Origin: Candidatus Brocadia sp.
GTDB lineage: Bacteria > Planctomycetota > Brocadiia > Brocadiales > Brocadiaceae
NCBI GenBank assembly: GCA_030837935.1
Contig: JAUQXU010000154.1
Location: 1 to 8,316 of the forward strand
Direction: 5' to 3'
DNA: 8,316 nt
Positions 1-6,076 of the stretch are shown one piece after another. The notes under the pieces were generated by a model, which saw only the letters and a list, made by a program, of their open reading frames with translations, was not told where the DNA came from and ran no database searches. Position 1 is the stretch's first letter. Every line of letters starts with the position of its first letter. The translations under genes and the position numbers were made by a program.

Positions 1-420
1 GACTTAACGGCGCGACCAGACAAAAATTGGATAGTCTTTTATATTGATGAAAAAACTCCGGCCGTTCAGAAAAATGCATTACTGGAAATCTTTCAAAACC
101 ATGTATTTAGCTTTGCAAAAGTACCACTTGAGAGGATTACCGTAAAATATGTACCTATTCATGCAGAGTCTTCCCCATGGCATAAGAAGGCACTGGTGGC
201 AGACAACCTGACTTTAGACATCGACATACTCCATGGTGCAGGAGATCCTGATAAACCCACCCAAATTGTAAACAAGAATTTTTCGATCTGGGCAAAGGAA
301 TTTGATATGACTCTGGATATGGGAAAGGCCACTACCCATCGGTTCCAGGAAGGAAACCAGGCGTGGAATTATGATGGGAGAAGCGGATTTGCTACGACAT
401 TTCGATTTGCCAGTAATTAA
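1..420 (+). CDS. DUF1326-like protein, 3' end (5' end outside the window)
   Basis: An uninterrupted frame runs from the first base to the TAA at 418-420, giving 139 codons. The start lies upstream of the window. The visible part has the sequence WIVFYIDEKTPAVQKNALLEIF, which resembles the DUF1326 pattern of a hydrophobic strand, an Asp, then a helix of the type 'QRxALLxIF'. It ends with WNYDGRSGFATTFRF, like the C-terminal 'GKNGHYAPF' region of that family. DUF1326 proteins have no firmly assigned function and often occur next to predicted metal-binding membrane proteins. No such neighbour is seen here, since transposon debris follows at once. No signal peptide can be judged because the N-terminus is missing. 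The family assignment rests on motif memory alone and is moderate; the reading frame itself is secure. Confidence 0.6.
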   Translation, partial: DLTARPDKNWIVFYIDEKTPAVQKNALLEIFQNHVFSFAKVPLERITVKYVPIHAESSPWHKKALVADNLTLDIDILHGAGDPDKPTQIVNKNFSIWAKEFDMTLDMGKATTHRFQEGNQAWNYDGRSGFATTFRFASN

Positions 421-499
421 CAATACAGCGACAATTTTTTCTTACGCCACACACTCAAGCATACCAAGCTATTGCCCATAAAGAGTAGAGGAGGATTTT

Positions 500-684
500 A
501 TGGATAAGTCAACAGAGACTGCAAGCTTGTAATTCGAGGCAGAAAAAGAAGCAACGCGGATATAAATGAGGTACGTACCCTTATAGAGCTAAATGGGAAA
601 CAAGTCTGTACTCATATATCCGGACGATTGGCAGAACAATGGCAATGGAAACAGGCCAACGGCAGACTAAAAGATTTGAGATAC
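500..684 (+). pseudogene. DUF4338-type transposase, 5' remnant, frameshifted and truncated
   Basis: A strong ribosome binding site (AGGAGG, 489-494) precedes ATG 500, but that frame stops after ten codons at 530-532. The adjacent frame, open from 508, reads VIRGRKRSNADINEVRTLIE and then ISGRLAEQWQWKQANGRLKD. This matches the N-terminal pattern of DUF4338 proteins ('LSRRLCExWxWRQxNGxLKDMxCR'), which occur as transposases and in the DruA protein of Druantia defence. A small indel near 527-532 would join the two frames. Similarity ends about 679-684, where the expected Cys-Arg is replaced by unrelated sequence, and only about 60 of several hundred residues remain. I read it as the dead 5' end of a transposase gene, interrupted by the structured segment that follows. 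A true defence gene is unlikely because nothing downstream survives. Confidence 0.6.
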
Positions 685-925
685 AGTAGCGCCCCTTCGC
701 TCCGACTCGGCCAGTGGATATCAATCTTTACAAGGCTACTTCTACGCTCACTCTCGTTACAATCCGGATAGTTGCCATGCTGCCTTGCGGCACTTTGTCG
801 ATGGGCTTCAGAAGGTAACGTTTCCATCGCCCCATGCCATCCAAGCTCCATGGCTTCCGGCTTTTGCCATAACGGGACCCGCACCCGGTAGCAGGCGCTA
901 CCCTTCGCTGGGCACGCCCAATAAA
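684..925 (-). ncRNA. Hairpin-rich segment, possible group II intron 5' (domain I) fragment
   Basis: There is no convincing gene here. Read on the minus strand, the segment starts near 924 with GCGTGCCCAGCGAAGGG and goes on with closely packed hairpins. One is GGTAGC-GCCT-GCTACC (887-902). Another has ATGGC/GCCAT arms (850-870), and there is a GGGC/GCCC pair at 910-919. Spacers rich in GAAA and GCGAAGGG, together with the 'GTGCGGGTCCCG' type of sequence after the first stem, recall domain I of bacterial group II introns. No intron-encoded reverse transcriptase and no domain V hairpin are seen, so it would be a 5' fragment only. It begins exactly where the DUF4338 reading frame loses similarity, as expected for an insertion. 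The adjoining sequence at about 928-946, GGGGTCAAACCTT on the minus strand, also resembles tails found beside REP-associated transposases. The call is tentative. Confidence 0.33.
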
Positions 926-952
926 TAAGGTTTGACCCCATGCCTTCTTCGA

Positions 953-1564
953 TCAAGTCTTTGATTTTCGATTACCATAGGGCATAACGATTCCTTCCTC
1001 ACGCCCAAGCATTTCTCCTTTACCCAACAGAAACCACCGGCCAACCAGGGCTGCTGTTACTGCGTCCAGTTCATCGCTTGTCATCGCCTCTGTCAATCCT
1101 CTCACTCCCAACTCCTTTAATCCCCTCCAAAGTCCTTTCATATCACGGTGCTGGCGAGGTATGCCCCACACATCTTGTGCTCCACCAGGGTAACACTCAA
1201 CTGCACGATAGCCCATCTCTTCTATCTTCGCTTTGAGCGCAAGGCCACGTTCCGTCAGCATTCGCATTGGGCCAAGCGTGACAGGAAAGAACCGAATGCC
1301 GCGTTTCTGTAGCTCACGATCACAATCGCGCAAATGCTCACCAGATCGGTCGTGGATTGACTTGCGTCCGCAGGGCAAACTAAGCGGTGCGTCAATTGGG
1401 ACGATGGTGGGCTGTGCCTCGTGTATCGAGTTCAGTATTTCTTCATCTGTGAACGCGATGTGCGTCTGCGCTTTCATCCCACACAGAACGCACACACCTG
1501 TTGGACGGCGCGGAGACCCCGCAAGGTCTACACCCACAACAACAAGCGGTTTGTGCTTTGACAT
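953..1564 (-). CDS. DUF429 family predicted nuclease (RNase H fold)
   Basis: This is a complete 203-residue protein. DUF429 members are predicted RNase H-fold nucleases, and their substrate is not known. Visible signatures are VVGVDLAGSPRRPTG near residues 10-23 (first acidic residue D13), PIDAPLSLP at 57-64 (D58), VECYPGGAQDVWG at 122-134 (E123), and DELDAVTAALVGR at 164-176 (D164, E165, D167). These acidic residues at strand ends are the expected metal-binding set. The length is usual for a single-domain member. ATG 1564 is preceded by AAAGAGAG, a weak Shine-Dalgarno site at suitable distance, and no better in-frame start lies before it. It is monocistronic as seen: the 3' side runs into transposon-like debris, and the 5' side faces the HTH gene divergently across 178 bp that carry a possible promoter and operator. 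Confidence 0.85.
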   Translation of the reverse strand: MSKHKPLVVVGVDLAGSPRRPTGVCVLCGMKAQTHIAFTDEEILNSIHEAQPTIVPIDAPLSLPCGRKSIHDRSGEHLRDCDRELQKRGIRFFPVTLGPMRMLTERGLALKAKIEEMGYRAVECYPGGAQDVWGIPRQHRDMKGLWRGLKELGVRGLTEAMTSDELDAVTAALVGRWFLLGKGEMLGREEGIVMPYGNRKSKT

Positions 1565-1619
1565 GACTACTCTCTTTTAGAACCTGCACCCGGCACGAAT
1601 TGAAAACTGTATCAATGGG

Positions 1620-1673
1620 GACCATTAGCAATGGTCAATCTAACATTATACCGTCTAATTGCAGTAATAAATT
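1620..1673 (-). promoter_or_regulatory. Possible promoter and operator-like palindrome upstream of the DUF429 gene
   Basis: Read on the minus strand, a perfect TATAAT lies at 1645-1650. The -35 position at 1668-1673 is poor (AATTTA), so the promoter would be weak or need an activator. About eight bases downstream of the TATAAT is a perfect inverted repeat, GACCAT-N5-ATGGTC (1620-1636). That location, at the predicted transcription start, is where a repressor would block transcription. Which protein would bind is unknown; the divergent HTH gene is only a positional candidate. Confidence 0.35.
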
Positions 1674-1706
1674 ACCAGGGCTACGTCGAATATAAGTGCA
1701 AGTAAT

Positions 1707-1758
1707 TATAATTTACAACCATGAAGAATATGGGCGCGTTTTATGAAAGAAAAAAGAG
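1707..1758 (+). repeat. Leader direct repeat, copy 1 (partner at 6985-7035)
   Basis: These 52 bases, from TATAATTTACAACCATGAAG to GAAAAAAGAG, are identical to 6985-7035 except for one extra T at 1739-1742 (GTTTTATG against GTTTATG). The repeat covers a TATAAT, an ATG at 1721, a second ATG at 1743 and the first codons of the HTH regulator. The extra T puts ATG 1721 out of frame with the HTH gene, so ATG 1743 must serve here. In this copy the bases 17 bp upstream of the TATAAT (CGTCGA, 1684-1689) are not a recognisable -35 element. Confidence 0.9.
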
Positions 1759-1985
1759 AGGGATTGAGGTTGTCCCTCAGAGACGCATCGAAGCTATCCG
1801 GTGTTTCCCATACACACATACGAGATATAGAAGATAGCAGAAGTATCCCGTCTTTTGAAATGGTGATGAAGTTTCTCAGTGCTTACGGGGTAGAAATAAA
1901 GGCGTTCTTACGGGAGACGGGATATCAATATTTAACAGGTTGTCCGAGAATGCACTTACACGGCTGGCACTATACTGTATACTGA
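1743..1985 (+). CDS. XRE-type HTH regulator, N-terminal half, truncated by a MITE-like insertion
   Basis: The 80-residue product has a helix-turn-helix at residues 11-50: SLRDASKLSGVSHTHIRDIE is a clear XRE/Cro-type HTH core, followed by the usual IPSFEMVMKFLSAY helices. Residues 1-63 look native. Residues 64-80 are encoded by a 126-bp inverted-repeat element starting at 1932, which also supplies the TGA. The native protein probably continued into a hinge and an S24 (LexA/CI-like) peptidase domain, because the same 5' leader recurs at 6985 directly before such a domain. Without the dimerising C-terminal domain the remnant may bind DNA weakly or act as a dominant-negative form; that is inference. 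No Shine-Dalgarno site precedes ATG 1743. The HTH assignment is firm, while expression of the truncated protein is uncertain. Confidence 0.7.
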   Translation: MKEKREGLRLSLRDASKLSGVSHTHIRDIEDSRSIPSFEMVMKFLSAYGVEIKAFLRETGYQYLTGCPRMHLHGWHYTVY

Positions 1986-2057
1986 CAATATATTTCCGTA
2001 TAAGCAATATATGATATGCATCGGTTAGGTCAACTTCATTCTCTGACAGCCTGTTAA
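1932..2057. mobile_element. 126-bp MITE-like element with 21-bp imperfect terminal inverted repeats
   Basis: The left end (1932-1952) contains TAACAGGTTGTCCGAGAATG. The right end (2037-2057) is its reverse complement with two mismatches in 21 positions. Both ends carry a TA next to ACAGG/CCTGT, which would fit target-site duplication by an IS630/Tc1-like transposase, though this is inferred from two bases only. The interior is AT-rich, contains a small TATACTGTATA palindrome, and encodes no protein apart from the run-on end of the HTH frame. It sits precisely where the HTH regulator stops resembling its family, so insertion is the simplest reading. A long transcribed hairpin is an alternative. 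Confidence 0.6.
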
Positions 2058-2094
2058 GATGTGATCTCCTAGCATCTTCCAATAAGTTAAATAT

Positions 2095-2373
2095 CTAGTT
2101 AATTTTAATAATGCCAATATTTTCTGATTCTGAATAGTTGATTTTTGTTCCATACTTGTCAGATAGTTTTATTATATCAGAAATTATTTTTTTCCCCAGT
2201 TCGTTGTTTGCATATTTTGGCCTGCCTCGAATTGGCAGTGGTTGACCAAATCCCAAATCTATAGGAATTAATTGGATCTTGGATACTTTACCTTCTTCAA
2301 AATAAATAGTTCCAACTACACCCTCCCAGATTTTTTGAATCGAAAATTTAATGGAGGAATTCTGTTGACTCAA
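2095..2373 (-). pseudogene. CapA-family (poly-gamma-glutamate capsule type) protein, C-terminal fragment
   Basis: About 92 codons remain, ending at TAG 2095-2097. The first possible start is TTG at 2373, and the frame is open only about 13 codons further upstream, to a TGA. The fragment reads WEGVVGTIYFEEGKVSKIQL, then PIDLGFGQPLPIRGRPKYAN, then IIKLSDKYGTKI. This is the pattern of the end of CapA-type proteins (metallophosphatase-like fold): a strand pair, 'PxxLGFGxPxxxRGRPxxA' and a helix ending 'LSxxFGTxI'. The N-terminal catalytic part, normally well over 200 residues, is absent. The break lies near the palindrome at 2378-2400 and the start of a transposase remnant, suggesting that an IS insertion or deletion removed it. 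It is almost certainly non-functional. Confidence 0.65.
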
Positions 2374-2377
2374 GTAA

Positions 2378-2400
2378 CCCCAACATATAGTATATTGGGG
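2378..2400. repeat. Near-perfect 23-bp palindrome at the junction of CapA and transposase remnants
   Basis: The arms are CCCCAACATA and TATATTGGGG, separated by three bases, with one mismatch. It lies between the truncated CapA fragment and the 5' remnant of the IS701/IS4-like transposase. It could be the end of that IS, a transcription terminator or an operator. There is no T-run on either side to favour a terminator. Confidence 0.5.
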
Positions 2401-2405
2401 TAAGG

Positions 2406-2690
2406 TTGAAAATCAAAGAACTACAAAATATTGTATGAACTTGAGTCAACTGGATACCCCCATAAGTTTATTAAACATTTCGCTTCTTGCTTTAACAAAC
2501 AACAATTGCCCATGTTTACCCTTTGTGCCTACGCCCTGTTCAAAGACTACAAGAGGAACGCTCTTGAAGCAATGGCTAAGGTTACTCACACCGATTGTCA
2601 AAAACTCCAATATTTCTTCTCAGACTCTCAATGGGATTTACAAGCAATCAAACAAAAGAGGCTCGAAATCATTCAAAATCGGAAACTAAA
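2406..2690 (+). pseudogene. IS701/IS4-like (DDE_5-type) transposase, N-terminal remnant
   Basis: A frame open from 2410 reads HKFIKHFASCFNKQQLPMFT, then YKRNALEAMAKVTHTDCQKL and QYFFSDSQWDLQAI. This is the N-terminal pattern of DDE_5/IS701-like transposases: a helix with 'F..cF.r.ql..f..Y..gL', then 'KRKNxExMA', then 'LQhFLSDSpWd'. The first codons appear to lie in another frame: TTG AAA ATC AAA GAA CTA from 2406 reads KIKELQNIV and then stops at TGA 2436-2438, so a small deletion near 2434 probably broke the gene. The catalytic DDE part is missing, and similarity ends at about 2690, the stop codon of the neighbouring glycosyltransferase. The frame's continuation to 2781 is only antisense to that gene. 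The exact IS family is less certain than the transposase call. Confidence 0.6.
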
Positions 2691-3704
2691 TCACAGTTTT
2701 AACACCTGGTCGCATTGTTCCAGGACTTCTTTTATCTCTATCTTTGCCATGCATTGCCTATCCTCGCAGCCTTTAAGATAGCACGGCACGCATTCTATTT
2801 CCTTATGCTGGACGACGCGCGCTTTGGAGTTTAAGGGGCCGACATAATGCGTGTCAGTCGGCCCGAAAAGCCCGACCAGGGGCATGTCCAATGCCGATGC
2901 CAGGTGCATCAGCCCGGAATCCACGCCCACAAACAGCGATGCTTTTTGCATGACGTAACATAAATCATTAAGGCTTATTTTGCCCGTGATATCAAGAATC
3001 CGGTTGGCCTTATCGCCGCCTTTTTCCTTTACCAGCTTGATTATCCTTTCGTTCGCTTCGATATTATCTTTACCTCCGACCAGGACAGAATCAAGGCTGT
3101 GCTTTTGCTTGAGCGCGATAATGAGTTCAGCGAATTTATCGTCTTCCCATGCCTTGACCGTTCGCCTTAAAGAAGTGCCCGGTGAAATCACCGCGTATTT
3201 TCCCGATAATGTAAAGCCGGCGATGTCCTTTAAATCTTTAGGCGGCAGCTTCAATAAACCCACGTAATCTTCTTTCTCAATATCAAGTCCCAGCTTTTTT
3301 ATTATCTTGAGATTGTTGCGCCAGCTGTGGTGGCCTTCTATTTTTTCTTTTATGTTAAGGCTTAAATCCCATGGGAATGAATTAAACCCGGCTTTGTATC
3401 CCGCCTTACTGAAGGCGGTTAGCATCATGCATTCGGAAGAGACGGAAAGCGAAACGAGGAGATCATAGCGCTGGACCCTTATTTCTCCCCAGAGTTTCAG
3501 TCTGTTGATGAATCCGGCTTCCCTTGGGATGACTTTATCCACATACGGTATAAACGAAAACAATTCCGCCAGGTACGGCCTGATGACGGAGTGTATTTGT
3601 GCTTCCGAATAATTATCCTTAAGCGTCTTTAAAAGGGGCAGGGAAAAAACCAAGTCGCCTATCTGGTTAAGATGAATCACGCATATTTTCTTTGGTTTTA
3701 ACAT
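2691..3704 (-). CDS. Glycosyltransferase family 9 (ADP-heptose:LPS heptosyltransferase-like)
   Basis: This is a complete protein of 337 residues, the usual length for GT9 enzymes, which move an ADP-activated heptose onto lipopolysaccharide core or related glycans at the inner face of the cytoplasmic membrane. The two-domain GT-B layout is visible. The N-terminal domain opens with HLNQIGDLVFSLPLL (residues 11-25), including the conserved G16-D17. The C-terminal domain has ISPGTSLRRTVKAWEDDKFA (173-192) with K184 and W186, LVGGKDN (208-214), and FVGVDSGLMHLASA (258-271) with D262, followed by PLVGLFGPTD. A late Cys cluster (C305, C308, C313, C318) is common in this family. It lies 89 bp downstream of the radical SAM fusion gene on the same strand and is probably co-transcribed with it. 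ATG 3704 lacks a Shine-Dalgarno site. The actual sugar and acceptor cannot be read from the sequence. Confidence 0.88.
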   Translation of the reverse strand: MLKPKKICVIHLNQIGDLVFSLPLLKTLKDNYSEAQIHSVIRPYLAELFSFIPYVDKVIPREAGFINRLKLWGEIRVQRYDLLVSLSVSSECMMLTAFSKAGYKAGFNSFPWDLSLNIKEKIEGHHSWRNNLKIIKKLGLDIEKEDYVGLLKLPPKDLKDIAGFTLSGKYAVISPGTSLRRTVKAWEDDKFAELIIALKQKHSLDSVLVGGKDNIEANERIIKLVKEKGGDKANRILDITGKISLNDLCYVMQKASLFVGVDSGLMHLASALDMPLVGLFGPTDTHYVGPLNSKARVVQHKEIECVPCYLKGCEDRQCMAKIEIKEVLEQCDQVLKL

Positions 3705-3711
3705 AATTCAA

Positions 3712-3788
3712 GTACACAGATTAAGCGGATTAAGCTGATATTAATTTGCTAATTTATTAAATCAGTAAAATCTGTTAAATCCGTGTAC
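3712..3788. repeat. Intergenic degenerate short repeats with inverted outer ends
   Basis: The spacer between the glycosyltransferase and fusion genes is bounded by GTACACAGATTAA (3712-3724) and TTAAATCCGTGTAC (3775-3788), which are inverted copies with one substitution and one indel. Inside each half the motif TTAATC(T/C)G or TAAATC(A/T/C)G recurs every 8-10 bases. Both arms can therefore fold back over the whole spacer. It may act as a processing or attenuation hairpin between the two genes, or be a genome-wide spacer repeat. The function is unknown. Confidence 0.55.
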
Positions 3789-3793
3789 ATATC

Positions 3794-5938
3794 TCATAAG
3801 AAAAAGTTATCGTTTTCAATCGTTTCTATCTCATCGGCATTTCTTGATGAGTTGATAAAATCTTCTATCCACCAGTTGACCTTATGGTAAAAACAGCCGA
3901 CTTCCTTGCATTCGCTTTCGGCGTTAAAAGAACCGATTGACCGGTTGAGTGTTTTTATCGTCCGGTTAAAAGCCGTTTCTGTGGAATACCCGTTGGCAGA
4001 CGCTATCATGGCTTTTTTCACCCCGCGGAAAGCAGGGCAGTGGAAAATGCCGGAAGGAGTAACGACCGTCCGGAAAAACTGCAAATGGCACTTCGCAGGC
4101 TGTTGCTTTAAAGTATCCGTTTCGTTGTTCAGAATCGCCGTCAGGTTCACGCTTTCCAGAACTTTTATCCTGTTGCCGGCTGCCTTTTTCGCCTTCTCTA
4201 AACTCTTCCTCAGCCTTATCCTCAACCTCTCTTCTTCTTTTTCATCCACTTTATGAAGCAGAGATTCCTTTTGAGTTCTTTTGAGTCTGACCAGGCACGG
4301 CTTAAAGGAGATATAGTCAAAGAGATTCCCGCGGGCGAGTCTGGTCGCGTCGGCCATTTCATTGATATTGGGCAATAATCGCTTCCCGTTAATCTCGGCG
4401 CCTTCCCAGACAATCACAAAGGAATATCCGAGCGAGATAAGCGGATTTTCTCTTTTAAGTTCCTTTGCCTTGGCCAAGATATCTTTCAGCATCACCTTGA
4501 TTCTTGTATTATGCGAGGCTTTGAACGTGCTTTCCTTTGCCGCGTCTATGGAAAGCCTGACCCAATCCTTTTTCTTGAGGAGCTTGGCGACTTTGATTAC
4601 CTTGTCAAGCCGTGTCCCATTGGTGACGATGCCCAACTGCATCCCTTTGCCCTTTATATAGCGGACTATTCTCTCGAAATCCCTGTGGAGCGTTGGTTCG
4701 CCTCCGCCCAGGAGTATCACGGATAAAAGTCCCTTGGATTTTAATACGGCAATGGTTCTCTTTATCTCTTCCAGGGAAAGCATTTTGCCGCTGTTTATGA
4801 TTTCCGAATCAACGCAGAATGGGCAGGCGAAGTTGCATGCCGAGGTCAAATCAAGATTTATTGATATTGGGCCGGTTCCGTAAGGCATTTTGTAATCAGT
4901 AGGGTTTTTCTGCCAGTTGATATATCCCTTGAGTGATTTGACAGTGGATTTCTGCTTGAGCTTTGCGGCGAAATCATGCTCCTTGCTCTTAAATCCGGCG
5001 GCAGCCGCGGATTTGTTTTCCTTGTAGGCATCATAAATCTTTTTTAGGAGAAACATATTATTCAGGATATGGTCGTCCCCGATAATCGCTTCTGATTTAT
5101 TCCTGAATGAGCGGGCGAAGCTCTTTATTGACAGTTCCAACGGGTCCGTTATTTTAATCCTTTTATTCTTATATTGGTAATAGATAGCATAGTTTTTGGC
5201 GTTTATGGCGCGTTTTATCATCCTGCCGTTAAATCCGAATGAGAGTTCCCTTGGCTGTGTTTCCTTGGTCTTAAGGTTCACGGTTGCCTGGCATTCGGTC
5301 ACGGCGGTTTTATATTTAAAGCTTATTGTCATACTGCGCTTAGTGACGGAATCAAACGCTATCTGCGATATCTCGCCTTTACCCAGCGAGAAGTAAAGTA
5401 TGCTTAAAGGATGGGTAAGCGATTCCGGAATCATTGCCTCGCCTGTCATTGAAGGGCTCATATTCATGAGAAACCTGTGGGTTTCTTCAGGAGTTATTTT
5501 GCCGCAGAGCCTTTCGTATGAAGCAATAGTGAAAGGCAGTTGGGAGTTCATGGCAAGCGCGAGCTTTTTCCTGCGGGCTTTGGTTATGAGCGCCTCGGTT
5601 TTCCCGACGATATCGCCGGCAACGTCCCAGATAAACGGCTTTTCGCAGAATACGGATAAGCCGGAATCAATGGATTTCTTAATGTAGTCGTAATGGGTCG
5701 GGAATGGCGAAGCGATTACGATGGCGTCAGGCGATGTCTCTTTAACCATCCTTGCGAAATCAGTGAATGGTCTGGCGTTTATATGGTATTTCTTTAGGCT
5801 ACTGGCGGCTTTTTGGGCGCTTTTCTTATTCGTTCCCAGGACAGAGGCAACCTGAACCCCGTTCTTACGGAAGTATTTGGCGATATATTCGCCCAAGCCC
5901 GTATGATTCTTCCTTGCACCGATGATCGATATTTTCAT
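3794..5938 (-). CDS. Gfo/Idh/MocA-type oxidoreductase fused to a radical SAM domain
   Basis: This 714-residue protein joins two enzymes. Residues 1 to about 310 form a Gfo/Idh/MocA oxidoreductase: the NAD(P)-binding Rossmann start KISIIGARKNHTGLGEYIA, the strand and loop DAIVIASPFPTHYDYIKKSI (71-90), the family's CEKPF (98-102, K100), and an ESLTHPLSILYFSLG segment (172-186) typical of the second domain. After a basic linker (about 311-355) comes a radical SAM domain with CNFACPFC (C368, C372, C375) to hold the 4Fe-4S cluster, GGGEPTLH (411-418) for SAM binding, and IVTNGTRL (437-444). The C-terminal part has further cysteines (C617, C634, C677, C682) that may bind an auxiliary cluster as in SPASM-like enzymes. 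The combination suggests redox or radical modification of a sugar or related compound, perhaps feeding the downstream glycosyltransferase; this is inference. ATG 5938 is the only start that keeps the Rossmann strand. The frame is open throughout, so it is a real fusion, not two genes. Confidence 0.85.
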   Translation of the reverse strand: MKISIIGARKNHTGLGEYIAKYFRKNGVQVASVLGTNKKSAQKAASSLKKYHINARPFTDFARMVKETSPDAIVIASPFPTHYDYIKKSIDSGLSVFCEKPFIWDVAGDIVGKTEALITKARRKKLALAMNSQLPFTIASYERLCGKITPEETHRFLMNMSPSMTGEAMIPESLTHPLSILYFSLGKGEISQIAFDSVTKRSMTISFKYKTAVTECQATVNLKTKETQPRELSFGFNGRMIKRAINAKNYAIYYQYKNKRIKITDPLELSIKSFARSFRNKSEAIIGDDHILNNMFLLKKIYDAYKENKSAAAAGFKSKEHDFAAKLKQKSTVKSLKGYINWQKNPTDYKMPYGTGPISINLDLTSACNFACPFCVDSEIINSGKMLSLEEIKRTIAVLKSKGLLSVILLGGGEPTLHRDFERIVRYIKGKGMQLGIVTNGTRLDKVIKVAKLLKKKDWVRLSIDAAKESTFKASHNTRIKVMLKDILAKAKELKRENPLISLGYSFVIVWEGAEINGKRLLPNINEMADATRLARGNLFDYISFKPCLVRLKRTQKESLLHKVDEKEEERLRIRLRKSLEKAKKAAGNRIKVLESVNLTAILNNETDTLKQQPAKCHLQFFRTVVTPSGIFHCPAFRGVKKAMIASANGYSTETAFNRTIKTLNRSIGSFNAESECKEVGCFYHKVNWWIEDFINSSRNADEIETIENDNFFL

Positions 5939-5948
5939 TTATTGTATT

Positions 5949-5977
5949 ATTATATCGGAAACAGGCGATTAAGACAA
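5949..5977 (-). promoter_or_regulatory. Sigma-70-like promoter of the fusion/glycosyltransferase operon
   Basis: On the minus strand TTGTCT (5972-5977) and a perfect TATAAT (5949-5954) are separated by exactly 17 bp. Transcription would start near 5942, only a few bases before ATG 5938, and no Shine-Dalgarno sequence is present. This implies a leaderless or nearly leaderless message. Confidence 0.55.
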
Positions 5978-6076
5978 GAAGTGTACAATATAATAATTCC
6001 AAAGTCAATATCCCCAATCTCTTATTTTTATTGGCTTAAGATGGATGATAGATGATAGGAGAGATGATCAGTTTCA

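Noticed and set aside
612..956. Open frame of 114 codons on the minus strand
   Set aside because: It runs through the hairpin-rich segment and the antisense of the DUF4338 remnant, has no domain signature, and its Cys and Arg-rich composition fits a structured RNA read as protein.
1233..1580. Open frame of 115 codons on the plus strand
   Set aside because: It is wholly antisense to the well-supported DUF429 gene and shows no motif.
1932..2057. Inverted repeat as a transcription terminator
   Set aside because: The arms are about 84 bp apart with no GC-rich short stem and no T-run, which fits terminal repeats of a small element better.
2691..2781. Continuation of the IS701/IS4-like transposase frame
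   Set aside because: Beyond about 2690 the frame is antisense to the intact glycosyltransferase and no longer resembles a transposase.
4362..4661. Open frame of 99 codons on the plus strand within the fusion gene
   Set aside because: It is antisense to the radical SAM part of the fusion gene; several similar frames over this gene are explained by its codon composition.
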